Origin: Diphasiastrum complanatum
Taxonomy: Eukaryota > Streptophyta > Lycopodiopsida > Lycopodiales > Lycopodiaceae
DNA: 60,000 nt
Assembly: GCA_029204225.1 (NCBI GenBank)
Contig: CM055100.1
Location: 24,809,106-24,869,105 of the forward strand
Direction: 5' to 3'
Each line of letters opens with the position of its first letter. Within the stretch, counting starts at the first letter, position 1. The translations under genes were made by a program, and so were the position numbers. This document shows positions 11,800-22,276 of this stretch, one piece after another. Under the pieces are notes generated by a model. That model had not been told where the DNA came from, made no database searches, and saw only the letters and a program-made list of their open reading frames with translations.

Positions 11800-12430
11800 T
11801 AGTTGTCACGCGTAGGTTCGTCCCATGAGAGCGATAGCATAATTCAAATTTAGCATGAATGGAAGATCCACATCTAAATCTAACATCCATTAACCCTAAG
11901 CAATAGCACTACAATGATTAACACTTTGTTCCACAATGAAGATAGCTTACTCTTTCTCTCTCTTCCTTTCTCTCTCATAAAAAGAATAAAAACATGCAAT
12001 CCCAATAACAATCAGATCCAACAATTAGCAAACGCAATAAAAGCATGAGAGATGGAGGAAAAGTGATAGAGAGTAAGGACATTCATAAAACTATTTCACA
12101 AGAGAACCAATCTGCTTTATTGGAATGAAGATATGTACATCTGTAGAAAACTTGAGTTGATCTCTTTTTATAGTAGAGAGGAGGACCCTGGCCTCTGAAT
12201 CCTATTGGTCCATTTCTACCTCCCTAATTATTCAAATTTAAAAAAGAGTGGGAACCATCCAAATTGGAGGGAAACCCAACTTTATTCACTAACTTGACAT
12301 TTAGGCCCTGCGACATAAAAAGTCCCACAAAAAGGCCTAAATTCCTTTTATTGACTTTCTAATTAATCAAATCTCTATGTGATCATCGGTTGGACTTACA
12401 CACGTAGGGTGCCAGATCCCTCTCACTTAT
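11800..12430 (-). mobile_element. Possible solo LTR or LTR fragment
   Basis: No coding sequence. The minus strand holds a TATA-box-like TATAAAAAGAGA (12161-12172) and a CCAATAAAGCAG polyadenylation-like signal 45 bp downstream (12112-12123), an LTR-like arrangement. Boundaries and family are not established because no second copy is in the window. Confidence 0.3.
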
Positions 12431-12619
12431 TAACTAGGGTTAGGATTGCCTTGGGATCCGCAAACCCTCTAATAGTATCCCCACCAAAACTGGTGGTGCT
12501 CCCACGACATGACGACCATTGTTCATGATAGAATTGTGATTTTCTTCATCAAATTGGTCAAACAACATGGGTCCAACTACCACAAAAGAATCGGATGCAA
12601 GACAAAAACAAGAATCCAA

Positions 12620-13560
12620 GGGAATTGGATAAGCGGCACAACTATTTGTTAAGAATATTTTAAATTGCATGGATTACCAAAGGAAATAGTGTGTGACAGA
12701 GATCCGAGATTTTCTAAACAATTTTGGAAGGAGATGATGGAAAAATTAAATACCAAACTATGTTTGAGTACTACATTCCACCCTGAGACTAATGGATAGA
12801 CCGAAAGGGTAAATCAATGGTTGGAATGTTACTTGAGGCATTTCATGGCAAACCAACAGACAAAATGGATTGATTGGTTGCATTTGACATAGTTTAGTCA
12901 CAACTCAACACCCCACATATCGATTGGAATGACATCGTTTTATGCATTGTACAGATGTGAACCTACAACGCCAATTGACATGGAGTTAGCGGATGTAACC
13001 ATGGCGGCAGTAGCAAATGAGCTACAGAACATGCAAAACATCCTTAAGGCAAATCATGATCATATGTGAGAGGCTCAACAAAAGATGAAATATTACGCGG
13101 ACAAGCTTCGATCATTTAGGAAATTTCATGAAGGGGATTATGTGTATTTACGATTACAGCCCTATAGCCAATCAGTACTAAAGAAAATCAAGAGCGAGAA
13201 GCTATCTCCACGATTCTATGGGCCATTTCAAATCCTTAAAAGGGTGGTGAAGTAGCATATGAAATGGATTTAACCAACCATAACAAAAATGCATAATGTG
13301 TTCCATGTCAGCCTGTTGAAGAAACATGTTGTTAAAAACGTTCAAACAGTGGTTGAACTACCACCAATCAATGAAGAGGAGAATATGGTAGTGGAACCAG
13401 AGACAATGGTTGGTTACCAGGATTACCTCTGAAAGACAACACGTGAGAAGATCATTCCTACCTAAAGAGACGGCCTGCAATTTTGGAGATAGCCAGAGGC
13501 CTTATGGAGCACGACACTTGACGAAAAACTACATGGTCTTTATTTTTTAGGGCAAAAATT
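12620..13560 (+). pseudogene. Decayed Ty3/gypsy integrase C-terminal half
   Basis: Reading through stops, the plus strand gives AAQLFVKNI, GLPKEIVCDRDPRF, FHPETNG.TERVNQWLECYLR, W..WLHL..F.HN, then YYADKLRSFRKFHEGDYVYLRLQPY, a PRFYGPFQILKRV block and HNVFHVSLLKKHV. This is the integrase catalytic core from its second Asp, a catalytic-Glu region in which a codon has become a stop, and the GPF/Y C-terminal module of gypsy elements. The tail around ETMVGYQDYL may be the remains of a chromodomain, which is uncertain. At least six stops and one frameshift near 12660 show it is dead. RT, protease and gag are not present. Confidence 0.85.
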
Positions 13561-13638
13561 TGCTTCGGACGCGCTGAACCGATACCGCATGTAAGTATAG
13601 TTCAAAAGAATCTTTATGAAATTTTTTTAAGCATCATG

Positions 13639-13790
13639 AGAGCGGCGGATTAGACACGTCCTAACGCTCTTTTGCTGACATCATCATATCATATCAGAAA
13701 ACTATACTTTACATTACTTCTTTGATCTTCCTAGTCCTTTGGAGCGTGAAGGTCGAAAGTATTTGTCCTTGGGGTGTCTTGAACATTTTA
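13639..13790. repeat. 150-bp direct repeat, left copy (partner 17859-18009)
   Basis: Shares GCTGACATCATCATATCATATCA-type sequence, CTTCCT(A/G)GTCCTTTG and GTGAAGGTCGAAAGTATT with 17859-18009 in the same orientation. It lies at the broken 3' end of the copia element on the minus strand. The two copies probably span the end of the polyprotein frame and the first part of the LTR, TGTAAAGTA..., read on the minus strand. Confidence 0.75.
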
Positions 13791-16700
13791 GCTTCCTATA
13801 TGGAATATGCTCCATCAATTCTCTTTCTTCTTCAGTCTTCGAATAATCTTCATTCGTTAGAATTGTTCCTTCAAGCATTGGAGTATTTGCTCCTTTACAA
13901 TTCATCATCTCGAAATCTTCTAGGATTTTCTAGGTATATCTGGACTGATGAACGTACAACTTCTCTTCGTAAGCCAAGATAACATCTGGCTTCTCCTAGG
14001 TCTGTAATATCGAAATGTTTTGAGATGTCGTACTTTACTTCAGCAATAAGTTCTTCACTTTTGTAGAGTATCAGGGTGTCGTCCACATATACAACTACAA
14101 TGATGATCTTCCCATCTGTGATTCTTACATAAATATTGGAATCAACTATCAGTGGCTTGAATCCTAAGGATTTCAGGATATGATTTTTCTTCTTATACCA
14201 TTGTCGCGTTGATTGCTTCAGACCGTAGATACTCTTGTGCATTCTGCATGCATAAGTAGGAAGTGAGTTCAAAATGTAGCCTGGAGGTTGATCCATGTAG
14301 ACTTCTTCATCTAGCTCACCATGTAAGAACGCTGTCTTTTCGTCCACGATGTGAATCTTGAGATCATAAGCGGCTGCATATGCAAATAGTAGGCGTAGGG
14401 ACGAATTTTTCACGATTGGAGAGAAGGTCTCAGCATAGTCGATACCCTTCACTACAAGTCTGGCTTTATACTTTGAAATATTTCAATTCGGTCCATACTT
14501 CAGCTTGTATATCCACTTGCATTGTACAATTTTTTGCTTATCTGATAATGGCTGCAATGTCCATACCTCATTCTTCTTCATGGATTCCATCTTGGATCCA
14601 TTTGTCCTTGTTTGGACATTCAATTGCTTTCTCAAATATTTGTAGTTCTCCACTGAATCCACAAAACTCTTCAGATGTAGAAGCTAAGCTACCTGGCACA
14701 AATCTTACTAGCACTCTTCATTCGCTTGTTGATCTTCTAGGAGATCTTTCTGGTACTGCAATGCTCTTACCTTTATCTATTATGCTAGGTCTCTGTCGCG
14801 GTTGGTAGATCATAATATTGTCTTCCAAAAACGTCATAACTGATACGATCATTGTTGGCCATTGTTTTGGTCTCATCGAACTTGAAGTCTCTGACTGTCT
14901 TCACTGTGTTTGTCTCTGGCATATAGATTCTGTAGTATGACAAATGATTGTCATATCCTACAAGATATTCTTACTCATCAAGCTTCTTTTGAAGCTTGTC
15001 AAGAACATGTTTATATGCTGCATAGCCAAAGATTCGAATATGAGTCAGATTGGGTTTTCTATCCCACCATAGTTCGTGTAGTGTTGCATGAGGAACACTA
15101 GATTTTCCTGTCCTTTTCTGAATGTAGGTAGTTGTAGCTATTGCTTCAGCCCACAGCACTCTTGGAGCCTTAAAGTAGGCCATTATGCACCTAGCAGCTT
15201 CCATGAGAGTCCTGTTCTTTCTTTTTGCAACACTATTGTGCTGCGGTGTATAGGATGTTGTCCTTCTGTGAATGATTTCTCGATCATTGTAGGAATCAGT
15301 TTGATTTGTATTCTCCACCTCCATCTGTTCTGATCTGCTTCACCTTATTTTCTGTGCATCTTTCTTCCCAGCTCACATACTCTGTGAACTTGTCAAATGC
15401 ATCTGATTTATTGTGAATGAAGTAGACTCGGGTGAACTTATTGTAATCATCAATGAAGGTGATATAGTACTTCGAGCCTCCTACTGAGATCATGTCAAAA
15501 GGTCCACAGATGTCCAAATGTACTAGCTCTAGAATCTTTGTCATTCTGTAGGAGTCCTTGATAAAAGGAGTACGTGACATCTTACCTTTTATACATGCAT
15601 CGCAGGTCATCGAACTGGTTGTATTCGAGATGCTCACCCCTGTGATTGCTCCATGATGGCTTGCTTGATACAATGGCATTGAATTCATATGGCATAGTCT
15701 ACTATGCCATAGAATATCTGACGAATCATCATGGGTTTGATGTACTTGATCTACAGGTAGGCGTACCTTCAAGTGATACATATTGTCTTTTTTTCTACCT
15801 TGTGTAATTAATGTACTGGTGCTTGCTTCTACGACATTGCATGCTTCATCTGAGAATGTCACATGCATCCCAGCATCTGCTATTCTTGCGACTGATAGCA
15901 AGTCCTGCTGTAGTGTAGGTACGAACAGAACATCTTTGAGTCGTCTGTCTCTGCCGTTTGTGTTGAGCCATAGTGAACCACTACCATTCACTTGATGTTT
16001 CGATCTGTCTCCAAGAATAATAAATCTTGATGGATCTACACTTCGAAAGTCAGACATTATCCATCTTGATGTAACAAAGTGTGAGGTTGCTCCTGAATAA
16101 AAAATCTTGTGTGTCAGGTGTCGATACTACACACATGTCTGCACAAATGTAGGCAATCAAATTACCATGATTCGATCTTTCTTCATCCATCTTCGAGCTT
16201 TCTGGCTCTTCGATGTAGGATGAACTATTATTGTTCTCTCGTTTGCTTTGAGGTTGTTTGTTTCTTGGGTTCTGTTAATAGTCCATGGCTACATGACCCT
16301 TCTTGTGACAGTGGATACACTTGGTATTCGGATTTAGTCCACACAAATCAATAGTATGTCCTTTGTATTTGCATCTCACGCATACTTTCTTGTCTCTGTT
16401 CTACTGTTTCGGCTTCTCTTTGTTCTTCCATTTTCCTCTATTGGCTCTCTCTGATTGCTGGTCTCGATCCTGCCTACGGTCTAACTCTCTCTTAGGCTTA
16501 AACTGCTTCTTTGTCTTTTTTGTGTTGTTGTAGAGAGCTTGGTCAGAGGCATCCTTATGATTAGGGTGCTCACGAGCTTAGACTTCTTCTTGAATCTCGA
16601 CCACTGCCTTTTCTAGTGTCATAGTTGGATCCTTTGCTAGCAACGTTCAAGTTGTCTAGAAGGATCTTGGTAAAGCTCTTAACAGATAGGTAAGTTGCTT

Positions 16701-17140
16701 CTCTGCTGATACTACATTCTCTGCTTCGGAATTGTGTAATGAAAGGAATAGATCCTTCATCTTTTTGATAAAGGAAGTGAGGTCTTTGTCATCCCATCGT
16801 AGATTTGTTAGCTGATCTTCAAGAAGCATGATCTAACTGCGTGATTTTGTCTGAAATCTTGTGAATAAAGTATCCCACATCTCTCTTGCATTGGAAAGTG
16901 TAGCCAGGTCAAGAGTCAGGCTATTTTCGATGGATGATGACAACACGGCTATTGCCTTGTCATTCTTCTCTCTCCATTCACATAGCTCCTTGCCTGTAGT
17001 TGTAGGCATCTCTTCGGTGCCGTCTACCCAGGGAAATAATCCTTCTCCCTTTAGTATAAGAGAGGTCTTAACCTTCTATGCTAGGAAGTTAGACCCTGCA
17101 GATCTTTGATTGTATACTGCTTATTGAAGCCATTGCTATG
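13714..17140 (-). pseudogene. Ty1/copia gag-pol polyprotein, inactivated
   Basis: Domains read right to left. Gag (about 16650-17080) has EWREKNDKAIAVLSSSIE and AREMWDTLFTRFQ. Two zinc-knuckle remnants lie near 16300-16380, including CIHCHKKGHVAMD. The protease (about 16050-16090) reads YSGATSHF, so the catalytic Asp of the usual DSGA is Tyr. The integrase (14971-16057) has WHSRLCHM, CDACIKGK, LDICGPF and TDGGGEYKS, but the motif expected as GVAERKNRTL reads SVAKRKNRTL, so the catalytic Glu is Lys. The RT (13790-14470) has YKARLVVKG, YAETFSPIV, KTAFLHGEL and an intact YVDD. The RNase H is lost: after MMNCKGANTPM...EEERELMEHIPYRK the frame runs into the 150-bp repeat. Several stops and frameshifts occur. 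The element was autonomous once and is now dead. Confidence 0.9.
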
Positions 17141-17320
17141 AACTGTGTTCTCACTTGTTACTGGTTCTTTGTCTTGAATGCTTTGCCTCTTGGATCTGAT
17201 AGTTATTTAGCTATATCAAGTCTCGGATATGAGCCTATCGTGCTAGCTCTGATAATCGAAGTCGTGGCTCTTATACCATTGAAAGGAACTAGGCTTTGAC
17301 TACTATTGATGAGAATTGAG

Positions 17321-17332
17321 CTTTGATACCAC
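17321..17332 (-). promoter_or_regulatory. Copia primer-binding site (tRNA-iMet type)
   Basis: The minus strand reads GTGGTATCAAAG, close to TGGTATCAGAGC, the complement of the initiator tRNA-Met 3' end, placed upstream of the copia gag. CCCATCA immediately before it would be the LTR end. A second, weaker TGGTATAAGAGC lies about 50 bp further on. Confidence 0.7.
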
Positions 17333-17934
17333 TGATGGGAATCGAAATGAAACACATATGAAGCTGGTCACTGCCTGCTAAATCATTCCTACAGTCCTCC
17401 AGAATGTAGACAGACACTGCTGACCTACGTTTAAGTTAATTCAGCATTCAACAAAATGAACCTATATGTAGAATAGATAAAACAAGTAAATGAGATACAC
17501 GAATAATAAGCAGACAATAATTCAATCGAGATCAGACAAATTTAGAATGATATGTGCATAACTGCTACAACATCATCTATTGATCCTCTTGGTTTAAGCA
17601 CTATGTGACAGACCCACACAATGCATTGGTGTGAGAGAAGCAGTATTCTCCCACAAACAATGTTTCGGTTACTAGCGGATTTCTTGGATCTTTGTGGATT
17701 CTGCTTACAAAAATTGTCTCGCTCACTGGCAAACTTCTCTATTTTGTATTTTGTCGATCTGTATCTTCTATATCATTAGTGCATCTAGCAACTGCATATA
17801 TTTAGGATAACATTTCTGATTAGATAGATTAAACAATCTAACACTAATCATAGATTACAAGAGCGACGGATTACGCACGTTTTAACGCTCTTCTGCTGAT
17901 GTCATCATATCATATCAAGAAGTTGTACTTTACA
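17333..17934 (-). mobile_element. Putative 5' LTR of the copia element
   Basis: It lies between the primer-binding site and TGTAAAGTAC at 17934 on the minus strand, about 600 bp, ending ATCA. The first 75 bp of this LTR, plus sequence upstream of it, recur at the truncated 3' end (13639-13790). The full 3' LTR is missing, so the start is provisional. Confidence 0.45.
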
Positions 17935-18009
17935 GTACTTTTTTTATCTTCCTGGTCCTTTGAGTGTGAAGGTCGAAAGTATTCATCCTTCGGGTGTCTC
18001 GAACATTTT
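17859..18009. repeat. 150-bp direct repeat, right copy (partner 13639-13790)
   Basis: It contains AAGAGCG...CGCTCTT inverted ends (about 17859-17892) and the shared ATCATATCATATCA word. It straddles the presumed start of the 5' LTR, so the outer part may belong to another member of the same family into which this copy inserted. Confidence 0.75.
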
Positions 18010-18284
18010 CTTTCATGTCGTTTGACTTTTTCCTATTGTTCGTGTTGTTCACAAACATTTCGTTTTTAAGGTCTTCGTTTTTGAGGTCTTTGAGATTTTT
18101 GAGATATTCGTCAGGTTGGGAGTCGAGAGCTAGCAAAGCTTTGGTAATAGAAACACTTTGTTTCTTCACTATTCACGCACGCTGAACCGATATGACGCTC
18201 ATCTGATATCCAAGTCTCCATATGCGCACCTAGTTGATTTGTCCCCCAGTGAAGCTATCTGAGTCGCGCTGAACCTATATTGAA
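18010..18284. other. Gene-free flank with CGCTGAACC(G/T)ATAT words
   Basis: The word GCTGAACCGATA occurs at 18181, in weaker form near 18268, at 13569 near the gypsy fragment, and in the 86-bp repeats at 23781-24005. This suggests one dispersed repeat family. No coding region is seen. Confidence 0.4.
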
Positions 18285-18387
18285 TGACACTATAAATCAT
18301 CAGAGCTTGTCTCGATAGATTCTTCTTAGCTTTGGACTGTATGAAGAATCTACTGAAGCAAGCTTTGATGATTCATAATGTAGTCCA
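18285..18387. ncRNA. Long imperfect hairpin, microRNA-precursor-like
   Basis: Arm 18295-18328 (starting AATCATCAGAGCTTG) pairs with 18340-18374 (CAAGCTTTGATGATT at the base) over about 34 bp, with two or three mismatches and a few G-U pairs. The terminal loop is about 11 nt. Flanks extend the pairing less well to about 18285 and 18387. This shape suits a plant microRNA precursor or a foldback transposon; nothing here shows transcription. Confidence 0.4.
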
Positions 18388-18703
18388 ATAGCGTATCCAT
18401 GCGCACAGTCCAACTTTAAAAATATTGTTCTTATAACGGACGAGCCGATCCGATATCTGAGTCGTCATATTGGACTATTGCATCAATGCACGCCTATTAG
18501 ATGTGTTCCCAGTGAAAGTTCTCCTCGCATGCAGAATCGATATCGGCTTTTTTGAAATGCTCGGCCTGTTGAAAATATTCTGAATGAACAATTATTGCAA
18601 TTTTTTTTTCATCTTTAAGGTGCTTAAATAGGATGAGAGTCTGTAATAATTGCCCTCGTGAATGTTTTTCAATGATGTCTGTTTAATATTTGTTTAATGC
18701 ATG

Positions 18704-18708
18704 GATAA
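18704..18708 (+). repeat. Target-site duplication GATAA, left
   Basis: GATAA directly precedes the LTR start TGTTGTAAAG and recurs right after the right LTR at 23518-23522. A 5-bp duplication is typical of LTR-retrotransposon integration. Confidence 0.75.
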
Positions 18709-19913
18709 TGTTGTAAAGCTACCTTTACAAGCTTTACTTCCGGCGCCATCGGCGCCAGCTATGTCCCCGGCGCCAGCAGCGCCCTTGCTGCTCCCGGCGC
18801 CAACGGAACCGGTGCCACTCCCGGCGCCACTGTGACCAGAATCCAGCCTGCACCAAGTTCCTATGGCTGAAAATCTTTGATCGGTTCTAGCGGAGTCCAG
18901 AGAGCTCAGATCGATGTGCAATCACCTCACACGATCTAGGCATGATTAAAGGAAGCCTGGGGATCAATAAAATCTAGAGAGAGAAAATGACTTTCTAGAA
19001 AGAGAAAATTTTAGAGAGAGAAAAATGTGCTTTACCAGCTTGGGTAGAGTGCTTGGTATGAGGGGGGGGGGGGGTGCCGAATCACACCAATACTATAGGG
19101 GAGTGCGGGTTGCGACTCAGGGCGAGCTCCAACCAAGTCTCAGCCTCCCTTGCTGGAATGTTGTCATGGCTCTCGCCTTGGCATGCTAGCGCCCCGGAGA
19201 CTAGGGTCGGTCACACACTTGAAATGTAACCTTCTCAGATTTATCAATAAAGTGGGATTTTTCTCAAACTGACTCTGATTACCTTCTGGGTTTCAGTGTT
19301 CAGTAAAAGCGCCAGTTGTAAGGCCGCTTTCAAAATTTTTAACTTGGCACATAGCTGAGGGTCGTATCCCGGGACGCCAGCGGTATGCCGTCGGGACCAT
19401 TCGGTCCGTGGCGCCAGCGGTATGCTGTCGGGACCATTTGGTCCAGGAACTGGTTGTTTCCATATCTGTCGCGGCTTGTGGTTTTGAGTGTTCCTTGCAT
19501 GAACGTGAATGGGTTAAGCTCTTGGGGAACGGGCTTTAACCTGTCGGCCGAGTTGGATGGCTTGCTTGGGTGGATGTTACCTGTTTATGGCTGTCCAGTC
19601 TGGCGTGGCGCCAGGTTGGCTTCCAGCGCTCGTGACGAAGCTTTCAGTTGGTTAAGTCTGATGTAAGTCAGACCGCTTGCTTGGAATGGATGTTATTCGT
19701 TTGTAACGAAGCTTCGAGTTGGTGAAGTTTGATGTATGTCGGGCGGCTTGCTTGAAGGGAAGTCACCCACATCGGGACCCCCGATCTGGCATGGCGCCAG
19801 GTTGGATCTCAATGTTGGTTTTCAGAACTTCAAGTTGGTTAAGTCTGATCGTTGTTGGCGAGTTGGCTGCTTGTATGGTCAGTTCTCGCGGTTCGGGCCT
19901 GGCGCTGTCTGCA
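18709..19913 (+). mobile_element. 5' LTR of a non-coding LTR retrotransposon
   Basis: It starts TGTTGTAAAGCTACC and matches 22277-23517 over almost all its length. The last 30-80 bp are diverged or partly deleted, so the end (TGTCTGCA) is approximate. Features are a cluster of five GGCGCC palindromes at 18742-18827, a G-run (19062-19074), and AATAAAGTGGG (19245) as a likely polyadenylation signal. A 93-codon frame shared by both LTRs (19385-19666) is read as chance conservation of LTR sequence. Confidence 0.8.
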
Positions 19914-20440
19914 CGTAGGACGGATGAGGCAAAGTGCTGCCTAGGGAGGTGAAAGCACGGTCTGTACCTTGTGGGGTGCGGGGCGACATATTCGAACTGT
20001 ACAGGTTAACCATTGATACAAAGAAGCTGCTCGAATTCGGGTGTAGAGCACGGGTGGTGAGCTGCCGGTGCGGGATAGCTGCCGATCGTTTAGCTATAAG
20101 GGCTATCGACCAAAAAGTGATGGGGCGTGACTGAGACAATGTGCTGCTTAATGGTGAAAGCACAGATAGTTGGAGGGGTGTCCTATGTGGGCTGATTTCG
20201 TGATCAATTTGTATGGGCGCGGCCAGGCAAAGGTCCGTTGGCAGGACCATCTCAAAGGGGGACCTTGTCTTTGTTACTTGTTAGTAAACCTGCCTGAGTG
20301 TCTTACTTGTATGTATTCGTGGTGAGTCTTAGTACTCGTGCTTTGCCTGGTTTGCATGATTGCTTGTGATACAAGGAGCTGATGGCTCGAGAAGGAACCT
20401 TTTCTTTTGAAGGCTGATACCATCAAACAAAGAGGACTAC

Positions 20441-20940
20441 AGAATCTGTGGGGCGGATTTGCAGTTCAAGTACTCACACGTGAATGACAACGAAACGACT
20501 CAATGTTTGCAAAGGATGGATGGCTAGCCTGTTTCTTGGGTTAGTTTCATCTGCGACAACGCCCACCAGACGCAAGCAGGAAGTCAAAAGTTGGAAAGGG
20601 CCATTTCAGGGGAGATCTTCTATGGAGCAGTTGGTCTTCATTTTGGGACGGCCACCTTCAGAACTGAAACTCACTGAGCATGGGCGATATCCAGAATCTG
20701 TGCGGCGGATTTGCAGTTCAAGTACTCGCACGTGAACGACAACGAAATGACTCAATGTTTGCAAAGGATGGATGGCTAGCATGTTTCTTGGGTTAGATTC
20801 ATTTGCGACAACGACCACCAGACGCAAGCAGGAAGTCAACAGTTGGAAAGGGCAATTTCAGGGAAGATCTTCTATAGCAGTTAGTCTTCATTTTGGGACG
20901 GCCACCTTCGGAACTGAAACTCACTGAGCATGGGTGATAT
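20441..20940. repeat. Tandem duplication, about 250-bp unit
   Basis: AGAATCTGTG(G/C)GGCGGATTTGCA opens units at 20441 and 20693. Each runs through CAAAGGATGGATGGCTAGC, CAGACGCAAGCAGGAAGTCAA and TTTTGGGACGGCCACCTTC to GAGCATGGG(C/T)GATATCCAG. Copies differ by scattered substitutions and a 4-bp indel. Confidence 0.9.
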
Positions 20941-21339
20941 CCAGTATCAGTTGGGTTTTTCCTCAAAGGGGAAAATACTAGGATCCTCTTCAAAGATTGG
21001 CAACAAGTTGGATCGAGCCATAATCCTAGCAGATGGGAAGCAAAGTGTTGGAAAGGCTTTTTGTCCGAAGAACTCTACTTTAAGTCCGATCAGCTGTTTT
21101 TATAAGTGGAGGGGAACTATCACACACACCTCTCTCTTGAGGCAAATTTTGAATGAAAGTTGATCAAAATGGGGGCAAATTCAAGGTGACCTAGCCATAC
21201 TCACACGAGGAGACTAGCGAACTTTGGACCTAATAAGTTGACAAGTTTTTGTTGTGGAAAGGAAAGTTTGTTATAGGCTTTCTCTGGACCAGCAATGATG
21301 AGGAAACATATGAGTACGCTAGCTTGTGTTACGTGTAAG

Positions 21340-21700
21340 GCAGCTGATCAATGAAGGAACTGTGAAAGTTGAGTCTTGCATGAGAGACTTGGTATTTCGA
21401 ACGGACGCTAAGGGACAGTTCGCGTTGGGATCGGACTAGTGCAAACTCTGGGTGCATGTGTCTGATTCAAAGAGAGCTACTTGAAGCCAAGCTCGATGTA
21501 CACTTCTTGTTTTGACTGTGAGGCAACTGACCAGTGATGGAATTGTGAAAGTCAAGTTTTGCGCGACGGACATGGTGCTTCAAACAAACGCGAAGAGATA
21601 GTTCGGATGCGGATTAAACTGGTGCGACCCTTTGGCTTTCCACGAGGTCAATGGTTACATTTGGGCTGATTCAAAGAGCTACTTCAAGCTAAGTGAGAGG
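21340..21700. repeat. Diverged tandem repeat, about 190-bp unit
   Basis: The pairs GGAACTGTGAAAGTTGAGT / GGAATTGTGAAAGTCAAGT and CTGATTCAAAGAGAGCTACTTGAAGC / CTGATTCAAAGAGCTACTTCAAGC lie in the same order and are more diverged than the 250-bp repeat. Slight protein-like character is not enough to call a gene. Confidence 0.6.
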
Positions 21701-22237
21701 TGCATTGCGGAGTACTCAATCTTTGCCTACCTTAAAGAACCAAGATGGAAAAGTATCAAGATCAGGCTGGGAAAAGGAGAGAAATCAAGGTGCAGAAGCA
21801 ACAAGGCACGAAGTGGACCATAAAGTGGGCAATCAAACGATAAATCCTTCGGCTCGGGGAGCCTTGATACATGTGCGGAACTGAACAAATCTGGAGCTCA
21901 GGGAGCTCAACACAAAGTGCATCAAGGACAAATCAGGAGCTCAAAGGAGTTCCAAAGTCGAAAGTCAGAAGCGACAGGGGCAAACATCTCAAAGAAAGGC
22001 CTTTGTCACCAGTTAATAAGGTTCTCGGGTTTTACGAAAGCGATATCAAATCTACGCTTTTCCCAGACAAAGATATATTTTCAAGTTATGTAATTTTTCA
22101 GTACAAAGAGCTGAGCCTCCGACTTGTGGTGTGCCAGCTTCAATGTTAATAAAAAGTGGCCAGTAAATTGAGTACTGTGCCAAGTAGCTTAAATGTATAG
22201 TTATTTTAATTGGGAGACACCTTTACTTTAATCTGAC

Positions 22238-22257
22238 ATCTGATGAGGACATCAGAT
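22238..22257 (+). other. Stem-loop just upstream of the polypurine tract
   Basis: ATCTGATG and CATCAGAT pair perfectly around an AGGA loop. It ends 5 bp before the polypurine tract. It contains CTGATGAG but lacks the partner segments of a hammerhead ribozyme. Confidence 0.7.
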
Positions 22258-22262
22258 TTTAT

Positions 22263-22276
22263 AAAGGTGGGGTGGA
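22263..22276 (+). promoter_or_regulatory. Polypurine tract
   Basis: AAAGGTGGGGTGGA directly abuts the right LTR start TGTTGTAAAG, the expected place for plus-strand priming. It fixes the element as plus-strand. Confidence 0.75.

Larger units (their letters stand above)
19914..22262 (+). mobile_element. Internal region of the non-coding LTR element
   Basis: About 2.35 kb with no recognisable gag, protease, integrase or RT, so the element resembles a LARD (large retrotransposon derivative) that would depend on proteins from elsewhere. It holds an internal tandem duplication at 20441-20940 and a weaker one at 21340-21700. No convincing primer-binding site was recognised after the left LTR. Confidence 0.7.

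Noticed and set aside
22231-22260. Hammerhead ribozyme suspected from CTGATGAG
   Set aside because: The required GAAA segment and cleavage-site helix are missing; the same check failed in the Penelope repeats and near 17325-17350 (CTGATGG...CGAAA lacks the invariant core).
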